A stretch of DNA of 8,612 nt from Spirochaetales bacterium (lineage in GTDB: Bacteria > Spirochaetota > Spirochaetia > DTKZ01), in NCBI GenBank assembly GCA_017998025.1, contig JAGODW010000044.1:1-8612 (forward strand). Direction: 5' to 3'. This document shows positions 6,627 to 8,612 of this stretch, piece after piece. Position 1 is the first letter of the stretch, and each line of letters begins with the position of its first letter. A program made the position numbers and the translations under genes. The notes beneath the pieces were generated by a model. That model was not told the origin of the DNA, searched no databases, and saw only the letters and a program-made list of their open reading frames with translations.

Positions 6627-7016
6627 ATGAACACCCTTCAGGTTCAAAGCATATCCTCTACGGAATTGATCGATATTACCCGGGAGGTACAGGGGATCGT
6701 AACCTCATCTGGGATACGAGAGGGGATCTGCGTCGTGTATGTACCGCATACGACGGCAGGAGTTACGATCAACGAAGCGGCGGATCCTTCGGTAAAAGCA
6801 GATATTTTGAGGGAGCTGGATAAGCTGGTTCCCCTCCACGACTCGTACCAGCATCGAGAAGGTAACTCGGCCGCTCATATTAAGGCCAGTCTGCTATGTT
6901 CGAGCGTTACTCTCCCCATCACGGAGGGCGCTTTATCGCTAGGAACCTGGCAGGGGATCTATTTCTGCGAGTTCGACGGCCCCCGGCGGCGAAGAGTGTT
7001 TGTGCAAATTCAATAA
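6627..7016 (+). CDS. yjbQ: YjbQ/UPF0047 family protein (secondary thiamine-phosphate synthase family)
   Basis: A 129-residue protein, the normal size for the YjbQ/UPF0047 family. The family hallmarks are all present: PHTTAGVTINE (40-50), YQHREGNSAAHIKASL (74-89) and LGTWQGIYFCEFDGPRRRRV (105-124). The conserved His41, Glu50, His76, Asn80, His84 and the TWQ...E.DGPR block look intact. The E. coli member has a weak thiamine-phosphate synthase activity that can compensate for loss of ThiE. The physiological role in most bacteria is not settled, so the enzyme name should be read as a family label. No other thiamine gene is seen in the window. The protein is cytoplasmic, with no signal or membrane segment. 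It begins directly at the stop of the protease gene and is followed after 10 bases by rsmE. Confidence 0.92.
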   Translation: MNTLQVQSISSTELIDITREVQGIVTSSGIREGICVVYVPHTTAGVTINEAADPSVKADILRELDKLVPLHDSYQHREGNSAAHIKASLLCSSVTLPITEGALSLGTWQGIYFCEFDGPRRRRVFVQIQ

Positions 7017-7026
7017 GACGGGTCCC

Positions 7027-7788
7027 ATGAGATTGTTTATATTACCATCCTCCTACCAGGGGGAAGAATTCCTCGAATTAGCGGGTGAAGAGTACCATAG
7101 AATTATACGGGTTTTACGAAAGAAGAAAGGGGATTCCTTTACCGCTTCCGATGGGGCAGGAAATCTGTACCATGCTACCCTGGAGGAGGTGGGGAGTTCC
7201 CGCTGCCGTCTCCGGGTCCAACGAAGAGGCCCGCTGGAACGCCCGTTCCCGGAGATTGCCCTGTTCCAGTGTCTTCCCAAGGGGAAAAAGATGGACCTCA
7301 TCGTGCGTCAGGCTGTAGAGCTGGGGGTTGCCCAAATTGTACCTCTGGTGAGCCGGTATTCGATTCCCCGCTGGGAAGCTCCGGATGAAAAGGTGAAGCG
7401 GCTTATGCGGATAGCCCGGGAAGCAGCCCAGCAGTCAGGATCTCCTGAGGTGCCGGAGATACACCCCCCTATTCCCCTGGAAATGATCCCTTCTTTCTGG
7501 AATCCCGAATCGCCGGAATGGCTAGGGCTCTTCTTTCATCAGGCACCCCTTGCACGAACATCCCTCCATGAGTATCTTTCCATCCATCGAAAAGCGATTG
7601 CACTGGTGATAGGGCCGGAGGGAGGCCTTGCAGAGGAGGAAACGAGGTTTCTTCAGTCTGCAGGGTTTTTTCCTGCTTACCTGGGACCTACGGTACTTCG
7701 GACTGAAACAGCTCCAGTCTTTGGTGTTGCGGCAGTGCAGATTATTCTGTGGGAGAGAAAAACGTGGAAGTTGCAACAAGAACCTTAA
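7027..7788 (+). CDS. rsmE: 16S rRNA (uracil-1498-N3)-methyltransferase
   Basis: RsmE methylates U1498 of 16S rRNA at N3 using S-adenosylmethionine, and belongs to the SPOUT class with a knotted C-terminal fold. The 253 residues match the usual family length. A PUA-like N-terminal RNA-binding part (about 1-67, with HRIIRVLRKKKGD) is followed by QCLPKGKKMDLIVRQAVELGV (starting at 81) and REAAQQSG (131-138). The SAM-binding knot motifs are LVIGPEGGLAEEE (193-205) and LGPTVLRTETAPV (219-231). The ATG at 7027 gives the standard N-terminus MRLFILP. A TTG at 7000 is in frame but would add nine atypical residues and overlap yjbQ. The Shine-Dalgarno is weak (GACGGG region), so expression may rely on translation through yjbQ 10 bases upstream. 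The last 25 bases overlap the next gene. Confidence 0.95.
   Translation: MRLFILPSSYQGEEFLELAGEEYHRIIRVLRKKKGDSFTASDGAGNLYHATLEEVGSSRCRLRVQRRGPLERPFPEIALFQCLPKGKKMDLIVRQAVELGVAQIVPLVSRYSIPRWEAPDEKVKRLMRIAREAAQQSGSPEVPEIHPPIPLEMIPSFWNPESPEWLGLFFHQAPLARTSLHEYLSIHRKAIALVIGPEGGLAEEETRFLQSAGFFPAYLGPTVLRTETAPVFGVAAVQIILWERKTWKLQQEP
7751..7756 (+). promoter_or_regulatory. Ribosome binding site of the WecG/TagA-like gene inside rsmE
   Basis: GGGAGA lies 7 bases before a GTG at 7764. The other possible GTG start, at 7749, overlaps this site and has no comparable one of its own. This is why the later start was chosen. The site lies within the last codons of rsmE. Confidence 0.55.
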
Positions 7789-8522
7789 ATAAGTGTCGGG
7801 AACGAGTCCTCGGTGTCCCGGTAGATGATATTTCTGAATCGGAGTTCGAGGAATCGGTTTTAAACCTTCTGGAGGGCGAAGGGGTTCGTACCGTGCTGTT
7901 TCTAAGCCTATGGGATCTTTTAAAGGCCCGGAGAAACTCGGAGTTTCGGGCTTGCGTGGGAAATGCTGCACAGGTAATACCCGTGTCAAAGACGATTCTA
8001 AAAGGGGCCCGTTTTCTCCATAAATCGATTTCCCATCGGTACTACCCCTTTGATTTTGTGATTCGATTCATCCGGGTGCTGGAAATGAAAGGTTTATCCC
8101 TCTATCTATTGGGGGGAAAACCGCCCTACCTCCAGCAGGCGGAAAAGAATATCCGACAGACGTTTCCGGGATTAAAACTGGTAGGACGGTATCCCGGGTA
8201 CTATCCCCCTCAGATGGAGGAAGATATTCTTTTAGCCATGCGGAAGGCCTCCCCTCACTGCATCCTATTGGGTCCGGGTCTACGGGGGAAGGAACGATGG
8301 ATACGACGAAACCAGGGCTCCCTCCCTTCCTCGATCGTGATCTATAGCCCTCTTACCTTTGATATCATTTCAGGAAAACGAATCCGTCCGAACCGTGAGA
8401 CCTTCGAAAAAGGGTATGATTTCTTTCATGATCTGGTGCGAAAACCCTGGCGTGTTTTTCGAGGAGTGTTCTATCTTTATTTTTTACTTTTATTGTTGGT
8501 ATACCGGATCCGGAAGCTATGA
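7764..8522 (+). CDS. Divergent WecB/TagA/CpsF-family (GT26-like) protein, possibly altered catalysis
   Basis: A 252-residue protein of the WecB/TagA/CpsF family, whose active members transfer N-acetyl-mannosamine-type sugars to lipid-linked glycans. The family core is recognisable: ERVLGVPVDD (13-22), LYLLGGKPPYLQQAE (113-127), FPGLKLVGRYPGYY (134-147), ILLGPGLRGKERWI (167-180), and the closing FDIISGKRIRPNRETFEKG (199-217). Several usual residues are replaced. The PDG motif that carries the proposed catalytic Asp reads PVS (73-75). The Thr/Asn pair of the first strand reads F46/S48. The G.P.QE motif reads GLRGKE (172-177). The tail is a hydrophobic run (about 233-246) followed by RIRKL; in TagA-type enzymes the tail aids membrane binding. 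The start is GTG at 7764, overlapping rsmE by 25 bases; GTG at 7749 is an alternative. The protein may be a glycosyltransferase with unusual chemistry or a non-catalytic relative. Confidence 0.8.
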   Translation: MEVATRTLNKCRERVLGVPVDDISESEFEESVLNLLEGEGVRTVLFLSLWDLLKARRNSEFRACVGNAAQVIPVSKTILKGARFLHKSISHRYYPFDFVIRFIRVLEMKGLSLYLLGGKPPYLQQAEKNIRQTFPGLKLVGRYPGYYPPQMEEDILLAMRKASPHCILLGPGLRGKERWIRRNQGSLPSSIVIYSPLTFDIISGKRIRPNRETFEKGYDFFHDLVRKPWRVFRGVFYLYFLLLLLVYRIRKL

Positions 8523-8612
8523 ACGGAAGATTAAAATAAAACATTGAAAGAACCCATGGTTTATGGTATTAAAAGACATGCGAAAGGTCGAATGCATTAC
8601 TCAATGCGGAGA
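8523..8612. other. AT-rich downstream stretch, possible start of a further gene
   Basis: The stretch after the rightward cluster holds no terminator-like hairpin. Two plus-strand frames stay open to the right edge, one from ATG at 8556 and one from ATG at 8578. Neither has a convincing Shine-Dalgarno, and fewer than 20 codons are visible. A next gene may begin here but cannot be called. Confidence 0.3.

Noticed and set aside
7000..7026. TTG start at 7000 for rsmE
   Set aside because: The ATG at 7027 gives the standard RsmE N-terminus, and the earlier start overlaps the last codons of yjbQ.
7522..7989. Antisense open frame of 155 codons across the rsmE end and the WecG/TagA-like start
   Set aside because: It overlaps two well-supported plus-strand genes. 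It is proline- and arginine-rich in the way of a shadow frame and shows no known motif.

Overview
The window holds two gene clusters that diverge from a short control region near position 5140-5213. Eight protein genes are supported: one is cut by the left edge and seven are complete. No RNA gene, mobile element, CRISPR array or terminator was recognised. Coding is dense. Junctions are 0-11 bases or a short overlap, and several ribosome binding sites lie inside the stop codon or last codons of the gene before. The gene set (Lgt, a large FapA/DUF342 protein, a MinD/ParA-type ATPase, a C-terminal processing protease, and a WecG/TagA-type protein) and the moderate base composition suggest a diderm bacterium. 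My best guess is a spirochaete of the Treponema/Spirochaeta group. That placement is inference from gene content and has not been tested by a search.

Leftward cluster (minus strand, 5134 down to 1): a 134-residue protein with about four membrane segments, then a MinD/ParA-like ATPase with an inserted helical segment and a C-terminal coiled coil, then a 982-residue FapA-family protein, then Lgt, which attaches diacylglycerol to prelipoproteins. The first two genes abut as TAG-ATG. The next two junctions are 10 and 11 bases, with the Shine-Dalgarno overlapping the upstream stop. This looks like one translationally coupled operon, possibly for spatial organisation of the envelope or flagella. 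The FapA protein is the most unusual member: it appears to repeat the FapA N-terminal modules several times before the usual beta-helix.

Control region: a perfect 21-bp palindrome (10-bp arms, one centre base, 5122-5142) overlaps the -10 element of a good sigma-70-like promoter on the minus strand (TTGACC, 17 bp, TAGTAT). It also covers the first codons of the leftward cluster. This fits an operator for a dimeric regulator, and the predicted transcript could be leaderless.

Rightward cluster (plus strand, 5214 to 8522): a secreted S41 protease of the CtpA type, a YjbQ/UPF0047 protein, the 16S rRNA methyltransferase RsmE, and a WecB/TagA/CpsF-family protein. The last protein has lost residues that are usually conserved at the active site. 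The two sides do not form an obvious single pathway. The right-hand genes look like a housekeeping and envelope cluster held together by translational coupling.
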